From the NCBI RefSeq assembly GCF_000424665.1, contig NZ_AUKI01000003.1, positions 1 to 64,000 on the forward strand: a stretch of 64,000 nt of DNA, in the 5' to 3' direction. The notes under the pieces were generated by a model. It saw only the letters and a list, made by a program, of their open reading frames with translations. It was not told the DNA's origin and searched no databases. The translations under genes and the position numbers were made by a program. Of this stretch, positions 1-9,225 are shown in pieces; positions within the stretch are counted from its first letter, which is position 1, and the number at the start of each line of letters is the position of its first letter. Origin of the DNA: Salinimicrobium terrae DSM 17865. Its GTDB lineage: Bacteria > Bacteroidota > Bacteroidia > Flavobacteriales > Flavobacteriaceae.

Positions 1-55
1 TGTCGGGTACTGAAATAAGTTGACCGTTTTACGGAGTTTTAAACAACTCAGTATT

Positions 56-481
56 ATGGCAAATCTACAAGATTTTTCCAAAGAAGCTTCTAATCGAGTA
101 AATCGTTATTTTAGTAAAAGCTTTAAGCGTAAAAAAGTTCAAGAGATTGAAAAGAATATTTCCACTGTTGCCGAGATTTGCAGGGAATATGAAGTGTCTA
201 CAACGGCAGTTTATAAATGGTTATATAAATATTCTCGCAATCGCAAACGTGGTGTAAAACAAGTTGTAGAACTTATGAGCGATACCCATAAATTAAAAGA
301 TCTAAAAGCCAGGATCCGCGAACTGGAACAAATGCTTGGTCAAAAGCAATTTGAGATTGAGTTCAAGGATAAGATGATCGATATTGCAGAGGAGATGTAT
401 GATATCGACATCAAAAAAAAACTAGGTTCCAAACCCTTACCTGGTTCTGGCTCCACAGGGAAAGCCACCGATGGAAAATGA
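56..481 (+). CDS. IS3-family transposase OrfA (helix-turn-helix)
   Basis: A basic protein of about 141 residues. Its N-terminal half carries a helix-turn-helix of the IS3 OrfA type (the stretch around VAEICREYEVSTTAVYKWLYK), and its C-terminal half is a coiled coil (KDLKARIRELEQMLGQ) that in the family mediates multimerisation with OrfAB. An in-frame ATG at 20 exists, but the ATG at 56 gives the usual family N-terminus and is preferred. The 3' end overlaps orfB by four bases (ATGA, 478-481). The family usually makes an OrfAB fusion by -1 frameshifting; here the overlap looks like stop-start coupling, although frameshifting upstream cannot be excluded. Confidence 0.88.
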   Translation: MANLQDFSKEASNRVNRYFSKSFKRKKVQEIEKNISTVAEICREYEVSTTAVYKWLYKYSRNRKRGVKQVVELMSDTHKLKDLKARIRELEQMLGQKQFEIEFKDKMIDIAEEMYDIDIKKKLGSKPLPGSGSTGKATDGK

Positions 482-1293
482 ACCAGATCTATCGTTGGAT
501 GGGCACCACAAAGCAGAACATTCATCAGCGGCTCAATAGAGAATTAAAAAGAGCTGAGGAGAAAGAGCAATTAAAAGTAGTTCTGCAGCAGGTAAGAGAA
601 GATCATCCGGATATGGGCTGCAAGGTTCTCTACAGAAAGATAAAGCCTCAGACTTTGGGGAGAGATAAGTTCTTTGAGTTTTACCGCAGTTACGGATTTA
701 AGGTAACTCCACAAAAATGCTTTAGAAGGACAACTGATAGCACTGGAGTTATACGATTCCCTAATTTAGTTACGGGTCGGGAGTTGACAGGTGTAAACCA
801 GGTTTGGGTGAGTGATATAACCTACTATGAGACGAACAGTAAGTTTTACTATCTCACCTTTATCATGGACCAATACTCCAGAAGAATAATTGGTTATAGT
901 GCAAGTAGAACTCTAAGAACAGAAGATACTACTATACCGGCACTGAAGATGGCTTTAACACGTATCAAAGGCGATGAGCCAGTAAAACCAATTATTCACT
1001 CCGATGGTGGTGGCCAGTACTACAGCAAAGAGTTCTTAAGCTTAACAACAGGAAGTTTAAGAAATAGTATGTGTGAAACTGTGTATGAAAATCCTCATGC
1101 CGAGAGGATCAATGGAATCATTAAGAATAAGTATCTAAAGGGATACAATCCCATCAACTATGATAGTTTGAATAAGAAATTAGATAAAGCTGTGTACATG
1201 TACAACCATGAAAAACCTCATAGTTCCATTCATCATTTTACACCGGTAGAATACGAAACGAGATTAAACAAAGAATTAGTAACTTTAAATTAA
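478..1293 (+). CDS. IS3-family transposase OrfB (DDE integrase)
   Basis: A protein of 271 residues with an N-terminal HTH_21-like segment and an rve integrase core. The three catalytic acidic residues are visible: Asp in VWVSDITYY (about residue 113), Asp in IIHSDGGGQYY (about 176) and Glu in NPHAERING (about 209). The spacing between the second Asp and the Glu is about 32 residues, slightly shorter than the usual 35, because the SM...DN segment is compressed to SMCETVYENPHAE. It catalyses strand transfer of the element together with OrfA. The start codon overlaps the orfA stop. No frameshift or premature stop is seen. Confidence 0.92.
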   Translation: MNQIYRWMGTTKQNIHQRLNRELKRAEEKEQLKVVLQQVREDHPDMGCKVLYRKIKPQTLGRDKFFEFYRSYGFKVTPQKCFRRTTDSTGVIRFPNLVTGRELTGVNQVWVSDITYYETNSKFYYLTFIMDQYSRRIIGYSASRTLRTEDTTIPALKMALTRIKGDEPVKPIIHSDGGGQYYSKEFLSLTTGSLRNSMCETVYENPHAERINGIIKNKYLKGYNPINYDSLNKKLDKAVYMYNHEKPHSSIHHFTPVEYETRLNKELVTLN

Positions 1294-1346
1294 ATAGGAT
1301 CATAAACCAACTTCTAAAAATGATCAACTCTATTTAGGACTCCACA

Positions 1347-1388
1347 CTCCTTTAACCTTAAACTTTAAACTTTGAACTTTGAACCGGC
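1347..1388. repeat. AACTTTGAAC-type simple intergenic repeat
   Basis: The bases between the right end of the IS and the stop of the folK fusion consist of tandem variants of a 7-base unit (aactttaaactttgaactttgaac). Such tracts are common between genes in Flavobacteriia. No gene or clear terminator is present here. Confidence 0.5.
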
Positions 1389-2510
1389 TTAGCCCGTAAT
1401 TTCCTGAATCAGCTGCAAATAATGCTGCCGATCTTTCACAAAATCCAGTTCAGAAATGTCGATAATCTTCACATTAAGTCCCGGCTGAGATTTGATGAAG
1501 GAGAGATAACTGCGGTTAATATTAGCAAGATAATCGGCTTCTATATTCTGCTCGTAATCCCGGCCGCGCTTTTTAATATTTTCAAGTAATCTTTCGGTAT
1601 TTTGGTAGAAATAGACGTAAAGATCGGGTTTTACCAGCTCCTTGTACATAAGGTTGAATAGTTTCTGGTAAAGGGAATACTCATCTTCATGAAGCGTTAT
1701 CTTGGCAAAAATGAGGGACTTGAAAACATCATAATCTGAAACCACGAAATCTTTAAAAAGATCGTATTGCGCAAGATCATCCGAAAGTTGCTGATACCTG
1801 TCGGCTAAAAATGACATTTCCAGCGGAAAAGCATATCGGGATTTATCTTCGTAAAACTTCGGAAGGAAAGGATTATCCTTAAACCGCTCCAGGATGAGCT
1901 TTGCATTAAAATCTTCGGACACCATGGTGGCAAAACTGGTCTTTCCGGCACCAATATTTCCTTCCACCGCAATGTAATTAAAGCCTGAAAAAGAAAATTT
2001 CTTCGGAAGCTGAAGTTTTTCAGAAGTAAGCGTTAAACCTGATTTATCTAAGGTGTCAAAAAGCGCATTTATTTTGACATTTTTGACAGGGTGTTTTACT
2101 TCCGAAGCAATATCGGCCAATGGCGCTAAAACAAAGTTGCGATTATGCATTTCGGGATGAGGTACAGTAAGCTCTTCAGAAGTGATGACTTCCTGTTCAT
2201 AGAGGACAATATCGAGATCGATTGGCCTGTTTTGATATCCCTGCCCGGTTTTTCTTTCACGGCCAAGTTTCTTCTCGATCTCCAGCAACTGTTTCAGGAT
2301 CTTGTGAGGCCGGAAACGAGTGTCTACAGCAATGCAGGCATTAAGAAAAGATCTGCCTTCAAATCCCATGGCCGGAGTCTCGTAAACCCCCGAAACTGAC
2401 TTTACATCTCCCGTCTTTTTCTGAATTTCTTCCACAGCCCGCTGCAAAAACTCAAGTCTGGCACCTTCATTGCTTCCCAGAGCTATAAATACAATTTTTA
2501 AAGGATTCAA
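1389..2510 (-). CDS. folK: Fused 6-hydroxymethyl-dihydropterin pyrophosphokinase (FolK) / deoxynucleoside kinase
   Basis: A bifunctional protein of 373 residues. Residues about 1-160 are HPPK (FolK), which transfers pyrophosphate from ATP to 6-hydroxymethyl-7,8-dihydropterin in folate synthesis; ALGSNEGAR, the ETPAMG segment and RPIDLDIVLY are the family landmarks. Residues about 175-373 are a deoxyadenosine/deoxyguanosine kinase-type dNK with P-loop EGNIGAGKTSF, the FLADRYQQ segment and an Arg-rich lid (KKRGRDYEQ). This fusion recurs in Bacteroidota and joins folate and purine deoxynucleoside salvage in one chain. The ATG at 2510 gives the expected HPPK N-terminus. No overlapping neighbour; the IS lies immediately downstream. 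Confidence 0.93.
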   Translation of the reverse strand: MNPLKIVFIALGSNEGARLEFLQRAVEEIQKKTGDVKSVSGVYETPAMGFEGRSFLNACIAVDTRFRPHKILKQLLEIEKKLGRERKTGQGYQNRPIDLDIVLYEQEVITSEELTVPHPEMHNRNFVLAPLADIASEVKHPVKNVKINALFDTLDKSGLTLTSEKLQLPKKFSFSGFNYIAVEGNIGAGKTSFATMVSEDFNAKLILERFKDNPFLPKFYEDKSRYAFPLEMSFLADRYQQLSDDLAQYDLFKDFVVSDYDVFKSLIFAKITLHEDEYSLYQKLFNLMYKELVKPDLYVYFYQNTERLLENIKKRGRDYEQNIEADYLANINRSYLSFIKSQPGLNVKIIDISELDFVKDRQHYLQLIQEITG

Positions 2511-2682
2511 GAGATCTTAAGAAAATTTTAGTAAGATGAGATAAAGTATTTCACAGCAAATTAAATAAAACAAAAGCACATACCCTTAACTTTGTTTTAA
2601 AGAGTTTCAACAAAATTAACACCTCCCGAAGCCTGCTCTTTCGAGCAGACAATTGGGAAAACGAAACTTAAAAAAGTATACA

Positions 2683-5328
2683 ATGAAAAAATTTTTAAAA
2701 ATATTCGGAATTGTTCTGGGAGTGATCCTTCTTTTGTTATTCTTAACTCCTTTCCTGTTTGAAAAACAGCTAAAGGACCTGGTGCAGGACACAATCAATA
2801 AAAACGTTAATGCCGAGGTAACCTTTGAAGATATTGACCTGAGTATTTTCAGAAATTTTCCCGATGCTACACTTGTCATTGAAAACCTTAAGGTCATCAA
2901 CGAAGCTCCTTTTGCGGGCGACACTCTGGCTTTAAGCGAAGAAGTCATGCTCCAAATGTCAATTAAGGAACTTTTTAAAAGCGGCAATGAACCTAAAAAA
3001 ATTGATGCCCTAAGGATTGACAATACTTTTCTCAATATTATGGTTGATACCCTGGGAAACAACAACTATGATATTGCCATTCAGGATACAATTACTACCA
3101 CAACCTCACAGGGTGGCGGCTTTAGCTTTGACGTGGAACATTATGAAATCAATAATTCGCGGGTGAATTATGTCGATAAAGGCTCCAAAATAAGATTGTT
3201 TGTTGAAGATCTTGATCACCGGGGAACCGGCGATTTTTCGGCCGCAACTTCTACTCTCAGCACTTATTCCAATGCTCTCGTGAGCTACGAAATGGACAGC
3301 GTGAATTACCTTGACCGAAACAAGGTGCTATTGGAAGCAGATTTTAAAATGGACCTTGAAAAAATGAGATATACTTTTCTTGAGAATGAGGCGCTAATAA
3401 ATCAGCTTCCGCTCACTTTTGATGGTTATGTGCAGATCAATGAAGAAAACAATGAAGTCGATCTGAGTTTTAAAACTCCAACTTCCTCTTTTAAAAACTT
3501 CCTGGCGGTAATGCCCGACGAGTATTCCAAAAATATTGAAGACGTGGAAACCAGCGGGGATTTCGTAGTAGATGGATTCATCCGCGGAATTGTGGACGAA
3601 ACTTATATCCCTAAGATGGAGATCAATATTGCTTCCAATAATGCTGCCTTTAAATATCCCGATTTACCAAAAGCGGTTGAAGATATCACTATTGCAGCTG
3701 TACTGAAAAATGATACCGGCCTGGCCGAAGATACTTACGTCAATATAGATCGTCTAAATTTCCGCATAGATCAGGATGCATTTAGTGCCAACGGAAGCAT
3801 TAGAAATCTTACCGGCAACATGCTGGTAAACATGGCCCTTCAGGGAACAATTAATCTTTCGAACATCACCAGGGCTTATCCGCTGGAACTGGAGCAGGAC
3901 CTCAACGGAATTGTTACTGCCGATCTTACAACGACCTTTGATATGGATTCTGTAGAAAAGGAGCAGTATCAAAATGTAAAGAGCAGCGGTACGGCGACTA
4001 TAACAGATTTTAGTTATACCTCCCCCGAAATTCCGAATGAGGTAAAACTGGCAACTGCCCGCTTAAGATTTAATCCTGGTACAGTTAACCTGGAAAACAC
4101 ACTTTTAACTACGGGACAAACAGATCTTGCTGTATCTGGTACCATTCAAAACCTGATGGGTTATTTATTTACAGACCAGAAGCTGAAAGGGAATTTCACT
4201 GCTACTTCCAATACTTTTTCTGTCAATGATTTTATGGTGAAGGAAACTATTGTAGAAGGAGAAGAAAATCAACCGGCCACCACTGCCGAGATCGCGGGAG
4301 ATGAAGCGATTAGGATTCCGTCATTTTTGGATGCTAATATTGACTTCACTGCAGATCGTGTATTGTATGATAACCTCGTACTTGAGAACACCAGCGGAAG
4401 TCTGAGAATAGTCGATGAAGCGGCCACCCTCGCCAATGTTTCGTCCAGTATCTTTAACGGAGACATCCTGTTGAACGGGGTTGTCTCTACCAGGGATGCC
4501 ATTCCCAACTTTTCGATGCAGCTTGAATTACAGTCTATAGACATTGTGAATGCTTTTAAAGACATGGAGCTGTTAAGAAATCTTGCACCTATTGCCCAGG
4601 CTTTGCAGGGGGAACTAACCACGAATATTGATTTGAGAGGAAATTTAAATGATGATCTTACGCCGCAGTTACAGACTCTTGCCGGTAGTGCTCTTGCGGA
4701 AATACTTGGGGCAAGAGTAAATCCCGAACAAACTCCGCTGCTTTCACAACTCGACCAAAGTCTCACCTTTATTGATCTCAACGATCTAAATCTAAAAGAC
4801 CTCGAGACAAGATTAACTTTCAATAATGGCCAGGTAGAAGTGCAGCCCTTTGATTTCGATATTAAAGGAATTAAAGGACGGGCGTCGGGATCCCATGGAT
4901 TTGATATGGATATGAACTACGATGTGGCTTTGGAAATTCCGGCTAGATATTTAGGAAGTCAAATTGGCAATACCCTCTCACGTCTTAGTGCTCAGGAACA
5001 GGAGAATATGACTGTAGGTTTACCTGTGAATATTACCGGAAGCTTTACTAATCCTAACATCAACCTCAACATGCAGCAGGCGGTAAATAATCTTACCCAG
5101 CAAATTATAGCAACTCAAAAGGAAACGCTGAAGGAAAAAGGTCGGGATGTGCTGAGTGACATCATTAGCGGCGGACAAAGTAAAGACACCACAGCTGCAG
5201 GGAGCCCTACTCAAAACGATTCAGTTAGAAAAACTCCAAATGAAGCAGTTAAAGAAACTGCGAGAGATATTCTGGGCGGAATTTTAGGTGGTGCCAGAAA
5301 GAAAAAAGACACTACAAGCAATCAATAA
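2683..5328 (+). CDS. AsmA-family inner-membrane-anchored envelope protein
   Basis: A protein of 881 residues with one N-terminal transmembrane helix (about residues 5-22) after MKKFLKIFG, followed by a long region of beta-strand-rich repeats of the AsmA/DUF type (for example FEDIDLSIFRNFPDATLVIENLKV near residue 55, and the AsmA-like C-terminal part around residues 600-790). The tail is polar and Lys-rich. AsmA-like proteins are periplasmic and are thought to move or organise phospholipids between membranes; that role is inferred here. A longer reading from a TTG at 2653 is open, but the ATG at 2683 directly precedes the membrane anchor and is preferred. It is transcribed divergently from folK. 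Confidence 0.85.
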   Translation: MKKFLKIFGIVLGVILLLLFLTPFLFEKQLKDLVQDTINKNVNAEVTFEDIDLSIFRNFPDATLVIENLKVINEAPFAGDTLALSEEVMLQMSIKELFKSGNEPKKIDALRIDNTFLNIMVDTLGNNNYDIAIQDTITTTTSQGGGFSFDVEHYEINNSRVNYVDKGSKIRLFVEDLDHRGTGDFSAATSTLSTYSNALVSYEMDSVNYLDRNKVLLEADFKMDLEKMRYTFLENEALINQLPLTFDGYVQINEENNEVDLSFKTPTSSFKNFLAVMPDEYSKNIEDVETSGDFVVDGFIRGIVDETYIPKMEINIASNNAAFKYPDLPKAVEDITIAAVLKNDTGLAEDTYVNIDRLNFRIDQDAFSANGSIRNLTGNMLVNMALQGTINLSNITRAYPLELEQDLNGIVTADLTTTFDMDSVEKEQYQNVKSSGTATITDFSYTSPEIPNEVKLATARLRFNPGTVNLENTLLTTGQTDLAVSGTIQNLMGYLFTDQKLKGNFTATSNTFSVNDFMVKETIVEGEENQPATTAEIAGDEAIRIPSFLDANIDFTADRVLYDNLVLENTSGSLRIVDEAATLANVSSSIFNGDILLNGVVSTRDAIPNFSMQLELQSIDIVNAFKDMELLRNLAPIAQALQGELTTNIDLRGNLNDDLTPQLQTLAGSALAEILGARVNPEQTPLLSQLDQSLTFIDLNDLNLKDLETRLTFNNGQVEVQPFDFDIKGIKGRASGSHGFDMDMNYDVALEIPARYLGSQIGNTLSRLSAQEQENMTVGLPVNITGSFTNPNINLNMQQAVNNLTQQIIATQKETLKEKGRDVLSDIISGGQSKDTTAAGSPTQNDSVRKTPNEAVKETARDILGGILGGARKKKDTTSNQ

Positions 5329-6123
5329 TTACTTTAGGGACAAAGTCACATTAAAGCCTTCGTGTTTTCGAACGTTGAAGACCATCCCATCTTCAAAGAT
5401 AAGGTATTGCCCTTTTATGCCTTTAAGAACCCCCTCGTAAAATGGCACTTTTGCGAGGTTGAGGGTTTTACACTTTGCGGGATAACTCAAAACCGGAAAT
5501 TTAATTTCCAGCTCTTTTGAATTTGCAAGATAGTAGTCTTGAACTTCTGTGGGTAAATATTGTCGCATATCATCCCGTATTGCTGCGAGATCAAGATCCT
5601 TGAGGTCGTTGGTAAGCATGCTGCGCCAATTGGTTTTATCTGAAAGATGTTCCTTTAAAGCAACTTCTGTTATTCCGGCGAGATAGCGGTTAGGAACCTC
5701 TACCACCTCAATGGCCTCGTGCGCTCCCTGATCGATCCAGCGGGTAGGAATCTCACTTTTCCGTGTCACTCCCACTTTCACGTTACTCGAATTGGCAAGA
5801 TATACCACGTGTGGCTGCAGCTGAACTTTCTTTTCAAACTCCAGATCCCGGTGTTCCTGGTCGAGATGGGCTTTACTTAGCTCTGGCCGAATCACCCATT
5901 CACCCATTTCGGGACGTTCCATAAAGCAATTGTAACAAACCCCATTGGCGAAAATCTTCTTTTTTTTGAGGCAGCCGGTACATTCGTAGTTAAGAAAGTT
6001 TATCTCCAGCCGCTTATCGAGAACCTGGTTCAGGTTTAAAAAATCCTGCTCAAAAATGAGATAATACTGAACTGTTTCGTTAAGTTCGGTTTTCATTTTA
6101 GTAAGCACACCCTCGTAAGTCAT
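5329..6123 (-). CDS. DUF2797 family protein (zinc ribbon, GIY-YIG-like core)
   Basis: About 264 residues. Near residue 50 there is a zinc-ribbon pair (CTGCL ... CYNCF), then a conserved block PHVVYLANSSNVKVGVTR ... RWIDQGA that resembles a GIY-YIG-type fold and is the hallmark of DUF2797. The biochemical function is not established. The reading frame is open back to 6195, but the ATG at 6123 (MTYEGVLTKM) matches the usual family start and lacks the odd hydrophobic extension. The stop abuts the end of the AsmA-like gene (convergent, no gap), and the gene is divergent from the GH3 gene. Confidence 0.85.
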   Translation of the reverse strand: MTYEGVLTKMKTELNETVQYYLIFEQDFLNLNQVLDKRLEINFLNYECTGCLKKKKIFANGVCYNCFMERPEMGEWVIRPELSKAHLDQEHRDLEFEKKVQLQPHVVYLANSSNVKVGVTRKSEIPTRWIDQGAHEAIEVVEVPNRYLAGITEVALKEHLSDKTNWRSMLTNDLKDLDLAAIRDDMRQYLPTEVQDYYLANSKELEIKFPVLSYPAKCKTLNLAKVPFYEGVLKGIKGQYLIFEDGMVFNVRKHEGFNVTLSLK

Positions 6124-6229
6124 AGAAAAGAAAATTATATCGCAGGCTAATTTTTTGCCAGCTGTAAGAATAGTTTTAATTTTAACCGGTTGCATCCCGT
6201 TTTGAAGGGGCTAAAGATAATAAGAAAAA

Positions 6230-7744
6230 ATGCCAATTCCGTTAGTACATTCTGTAGCTTCCTGGTTCCTCAAGAAGCGAATCCATCAAATGGAATTATT
6301 CATGAAATACCCCTGTGAGGTGCAATTCGAGCTTCTTAAAAAACTTGTGCAAAAAGCAAAAGATACTGAAGTTGGAAGACAGTATGATTTTGCTTCCATA
6401 AAGACTTATGAAGACTTCGCAAAACGTATTCCTATACAACAATATGAAGATTTTGAACCGCAAATAGAGCGCAGCCGCCGGGGTGAAACCAATATTTTCT
6501 GGCCTACGCCTATCAAGTGGTTTGCAAAATCAAGTGGTACAACCAATGCCAAGAGTAAATTTATCCCTGTAAGCGATGACTCACTTGAAAATTGCCATTA
6601 TGCTGCAGGAAAAGATATGCTATGCATGTACCTCAATAACAATCCTGGTTCGCAGTTATTCAGCGGAAAAAGTCTGAGACTCGGGGGCAGCAAGGAACTA
6701 TACAGCCGCAACGGCACACAGTTTGGGGATCTATCGGCGATTCTAATAGATAATATGCCTTTTTGGGCTGCATACAGCAGCACACCGAGCAACGAAATTT
6801 CCCTGATGAGCAACTGGGAGGTGAAAATGCCCGCGATAGTGAATGAGACTATTAAAGAAAATGTTACCAGCCTTGCGGGAGTTCCCTCATGGATGCTGGT
6901 ACTTCTTAACAATGCTCTTGAAGCTTCAGGGCGGAATAATCTGTTTGAGATATGGCCCAATCTTGAAGTTTACTTCCACGGCGGAGTAAATTTTGCACCC
7001 TATGTAGATCAATATCAAAAGATCCTGCCCTCGAACAGCTTTAGATACTTTGAGATCTATAATGCTTCGGAAGGTTTCTTTGCCATTCAGGACTCAAACG
7101 ACTCAAAAGAATTGTTACTGATGCTCGACTACGGTGTATTCTATGAGTTTATTCCGATGGAGAGCTACGCAACTCCTGAAGAAAAGGTAATCCCCCTTTC
7201 TGAAGTAGAATTAGGAAAGAATTACGCCGTACTCATTACCACAAATGCGGGGCTATGGCGCTATAAGATTGGTGATACCGTACGATTTACTTCGCTTGCT
7301 CCTTATCGAATCAAGATCACGGGCAGAACCAAACATCATATTAATGTATTTGGTGAAGAACTTATCATTGAAAACGCCGATGAGGCCCTTAGAAAAGCCT
7401 CTCAACAAACAGATTGTGAAATTGTGGATTATACTGCAGCACCGGTGTTTATGCACGGCAGGCAAAAAGGGGCTCATGAATGGATCATTGAATTCAAAAC
7501 TCCTCCCCGGGATTTTGATTTCTTTGTGCAATGCCTGGATAAACATTTGCAGAATATCAATAGCGATTATGAAGCAAAACGTTTCAACAACATGACCCTG
7601 AATCTTCCTAAAGTTCATTTAGCAAGGAAAAAGCTGTTTTATGACTGGCTCAAGAAAAAGGACAAACTCGGGGGGCAGCACAAAATCCCGCGGCTTTCTA
7701 ATCAACGTTCTTATGTTGAGGAGCTCCTGGAAATGAATGGATAG
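6230..7744 (+). CDS. GH3-family acyl-adenylating enzyme
   Basis: A protein of 504 residues of the GH3 family (named for plant auxin-responsive proteins). These belong to the ANL superfamily, adenylate a carboxylate with ATP and, in plants, couple it to an amino acid. The ATP-binding P-loop-like motif is FAKSSGTTNAKSKF (about residue 100), the acyl/AMP-binding region includes FHGGVNFAPY and YNASEGFFA, and the hinge motif is KITGRTKHHINVFGEEL. The substrate in Bacteroidota is unknown. It is a single gene bounded by divergent DUF2797 and by a hairpin pair that separates it from the convergent hemL operon. Confidence 0.88.
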   Translation: MPIPLVHSVASWFLKKRIHQMELFMKYPCEVQFELLKKLVQKAKDTEVGRQYDFASIKTYEDFAKRIPIQQYEDFEPQIERSRRGETNIFWPTPIKWFAKSSGTTNAKSKFIPVSDDSLENCHYAAGKDMLCMYLNNNPGSQLFSGKSLRLGGSKELYSRNGTQFGDLSAILIDNMPFWAAYSSTPSNEISLMSNWEVKMPAIVNETIKENVTSLAGVPSWMLVLLNNALEASGRNNLFEIWPNLEVYFHGGVNFAPYVDQYQKILPSNSFRYFEIYNASEGFFAIQDSNDSKELLLMLDYGVFYEFIPMESYATPEEKVIPLSEVELGKNYAVLITTNAGLWRYKIGDTVRFTSLAPYRIKITGRTKHHINVFGEELIIENADEALRKASQQTDCEIVDYTAAPVFMHGRQKGAHEWIIEFKTPPRDFDFFVQCLDKHLQNINSDYEAKRFNNMTLNLPKVHLARKKLFYDWLKKKDKLGGQHKIPRLSNQRSYVEELLEMNG

Positions 7745-7829
7745 ATCTCAGATCATAGAAATGAGATTTTAGACTTGAGATAAGAGATTTAGTCGTTTTC
7801 ACCGTGTAATATAAGGAAACAAAAAAGCA

Positions 7830-7864
7830 GAACCCTTTCAGAGTTTGGAGCTCTGAAAGGGTTC
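7830..7864. terminator. Hairpin between convergent genes (CCCTTTCAGAG repeat family)
   Basis: A perfect 14-base-pair stem (7830-7843 with 7851-7864, AACCCTTTCAGAG / CTCTGAAAGGGTT) with a 7-base loop, followed by ATTTTA. It lies between the ends of the GH3 gene and hemL and can act as a two-way terminator. The stem matches the hairpin at 19248-19281, so it also belongs to a dispersed repeat family. Confidence 0.7.
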
Positions 7865-7872
7865 ATTTTAAA

Positions 7873-7905
7873 AACCTGCAAGGCCGGAATAAAGACTTGC
7901 AGGTT
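7873..7905. repeat. Hairpin repeat (AACCTGCAAG family)
   Basis: AACCTGCAAG at 7873-7882 pairs perfectly with CTTGCAGGTT at 7896-7905 across a 13-base loop. It stands in tandem with the hairpin at 7830-7864. Related hairpins occur at 19149-19179 and 46693-46718. It may help terminate hemL transcription. Confidence 0.65.
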
Positions 7906-7929
7906 AAATTAATTTCTTTTCCTTCAGGA

Positions 7930-9216
7930 TTACAATTCCTTCGAGACTTTGGCTACCGCCGCAATGGTAGCATCAAGATCATCATAAGTAAGTGCATCTG
8001 TAATAAACCAAGTCTCGAAAGCACTTGGAGCAATGTATATTCCTTCTTCTAACAGACCATGGAAAAACTTTTTAAAGCTGTCGTTATTTCCTTTAGCTGC
8101 CGAAGCAAAATCTTTCACCTCATCTTCAGCAAAATGTACAGAGATCATAGAACCCTGGCGGTTAATCGTGTGCACCACATTATTCTGCTTTAATACCTTG
8201 CTTAATCCCTGGTGCAGGTAAGCTGTCTTTTCTTCAAGACGGGAATAGATGCCATGATCTGCATTAAGTTCCTTTAGCATTGCCAATCCTGCAGCCATCG
8301 CCAATGGATTCCCGCTTAGCGTCCCTGCCTGATAAACCGGACCCACAGGAGCCAGGTAATCCATAATTTCATTGCGTGCGGCAAATGCACCTACGGGTAG
8401 CCCCCCTCCAATTACTTTTCCAAAGCAAACTATGTCGGCATTTACGCCGTATACTTCCTGAGCACCTCCTTTTGCAAGTCGGAAGCCGGTCATCACCTCA
8501 TCAAAAATAAGCAGTACTTCATGTTCATCGCACAGCTGCCGAAGACCTTCCAAAAATCCCTTTTTTGGAGGGATACATCCCATGTTTCCCGCAACCGGCT
8601 CAAGAATTATACAGGCAACTTCACCTTTATTGGATTCAAGCAGTTGCTTCACATTTTCAAGGTCATTAAAAGTCGCCAACAAAGTATCTTTTGCAGTTCC
8701 TTTTGTAACTCCGGGGCTATTGGGTGTACCAAATGTCACGGCTCCACTTCCCGCCTGGATCAAAAATGAATCACTATGCCCATGATAGCAGCCGGCAAAT
8801 TTGATGATCTTATCCCTGTTTTTGAATCCTCGGGCGAGACGTACAGCACTCATTGTAGCCTCGGTTCCCGAATTCACCATTCGAATCTTCTCAATATTGG
8901 GCACCATAGAAACGGCAAGTTCTGCGATGGTGGTTTCTATCTGAGTGGGCGTACCGAAAGAAGTTCCTTTTTTGGCTTTTTCCACTACTGCGTTGACTAC
9001 CGGTTCAAAGGCATGGCCAAGAATAAGGGGACCCCAGGAGTTAATATAATCAATGTATTTATTCCCATCTTCATCATATAGATAGGCGCCTTTAGCTTCT
9101 TTCATAAATATTGGTTCCCCGCCAACGGCCGAAAATGCCCGCACCGGCGAATTCACTCCCCCGGGAATTACTTCTTTAGCTGCAGTGAATAACTCGCTGC
9201 TTCTTTTATAGATCAT
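7930..9216 (-). CDS. hemL: Glutamate-1-semialdehyde 2,1-aminomutase
   Basis: A protein of 428 residues, the normal length for HemL. It converts glutamate-1-semialdehyde to 5-aminolevulinate, the last step of the C5 route to heme. The PLP-binding Lys lies in [15 protein letters not shown] (about residue 267), with [10 protein letters not shown] before it and [12 protein letters not shown] for phosphate binding. It is the last gene of an operon with the glucosaminidase (9-base gap) and the ACC deaminase-like gene upstream; this order is common in Flavobacteriia. Two hairpins follow its stop codon. Confidence 0.96.
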   Translation of the reverse strand: MIYKRSSELFTAAKEVIPGGVNSPVRAFSAVGGEPIFMKEAKGAYLYDEDGNKYIDYINSWGPLILGHAFEPVVNAVVEKAKKGTSFGTPTQIETTIAELAVSMVPNIEKIRMVNSGTEATMSAVRLARGFKNRDKIIKFAGCYHGHSDSFLIQAGSGAVTFGTPNSPGVTKGTAKDTLLATFNDLENVKQLLESNKGEVACIILEPVAGNMGCIPPKKGFLEGLRQLCDEHEVLLIFDEVMTGFRLAKGGAQEVYGVNADIVCFGKVIGGGLPVGAFAARNEIMDYLAPVGPVYQAGTLSGNPLAMAAGLAMLKELNADHGIYSRLEEKTAYLHQGLSKVLKQNNVVHTINRQGSMISVHFAEDEVKDFASAAKGNNDSFKKFFHGLLEEGIYIAPSAFETWFITDALTYDDLDATIAAVAKVSKEL

Positions 9217-9225
9217 ATTATTGTT

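Larger units (their letters stand above)
1..1346 (+). mobile_element. IS3-family insertion sequence, apparently complete
   Basis: Two overlapping ORFs (a helix-turn-helix orfA and a DDE integrase orfB) lie between imperfect terminal inverted repeats. The left end (1-30) begins TGTCGGGTACTGAAATAAG, and the reverse complement of the right end (1317-1346) begins TGTGGAGTCCTAAATAGAG; they agree at about 21 of 30 positions and both start with TG, as IS3 elements do. The left end falls on base 1 of the window, so the target-site duplication cannot be checked. Both ORFs look intact, so the copy may be active. It sits just beyond the 3' end of the folK fusion gene, separated by a short AACTTTGAAC-type repeat tract (about 1350-1385). 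Confidence 0.9.
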
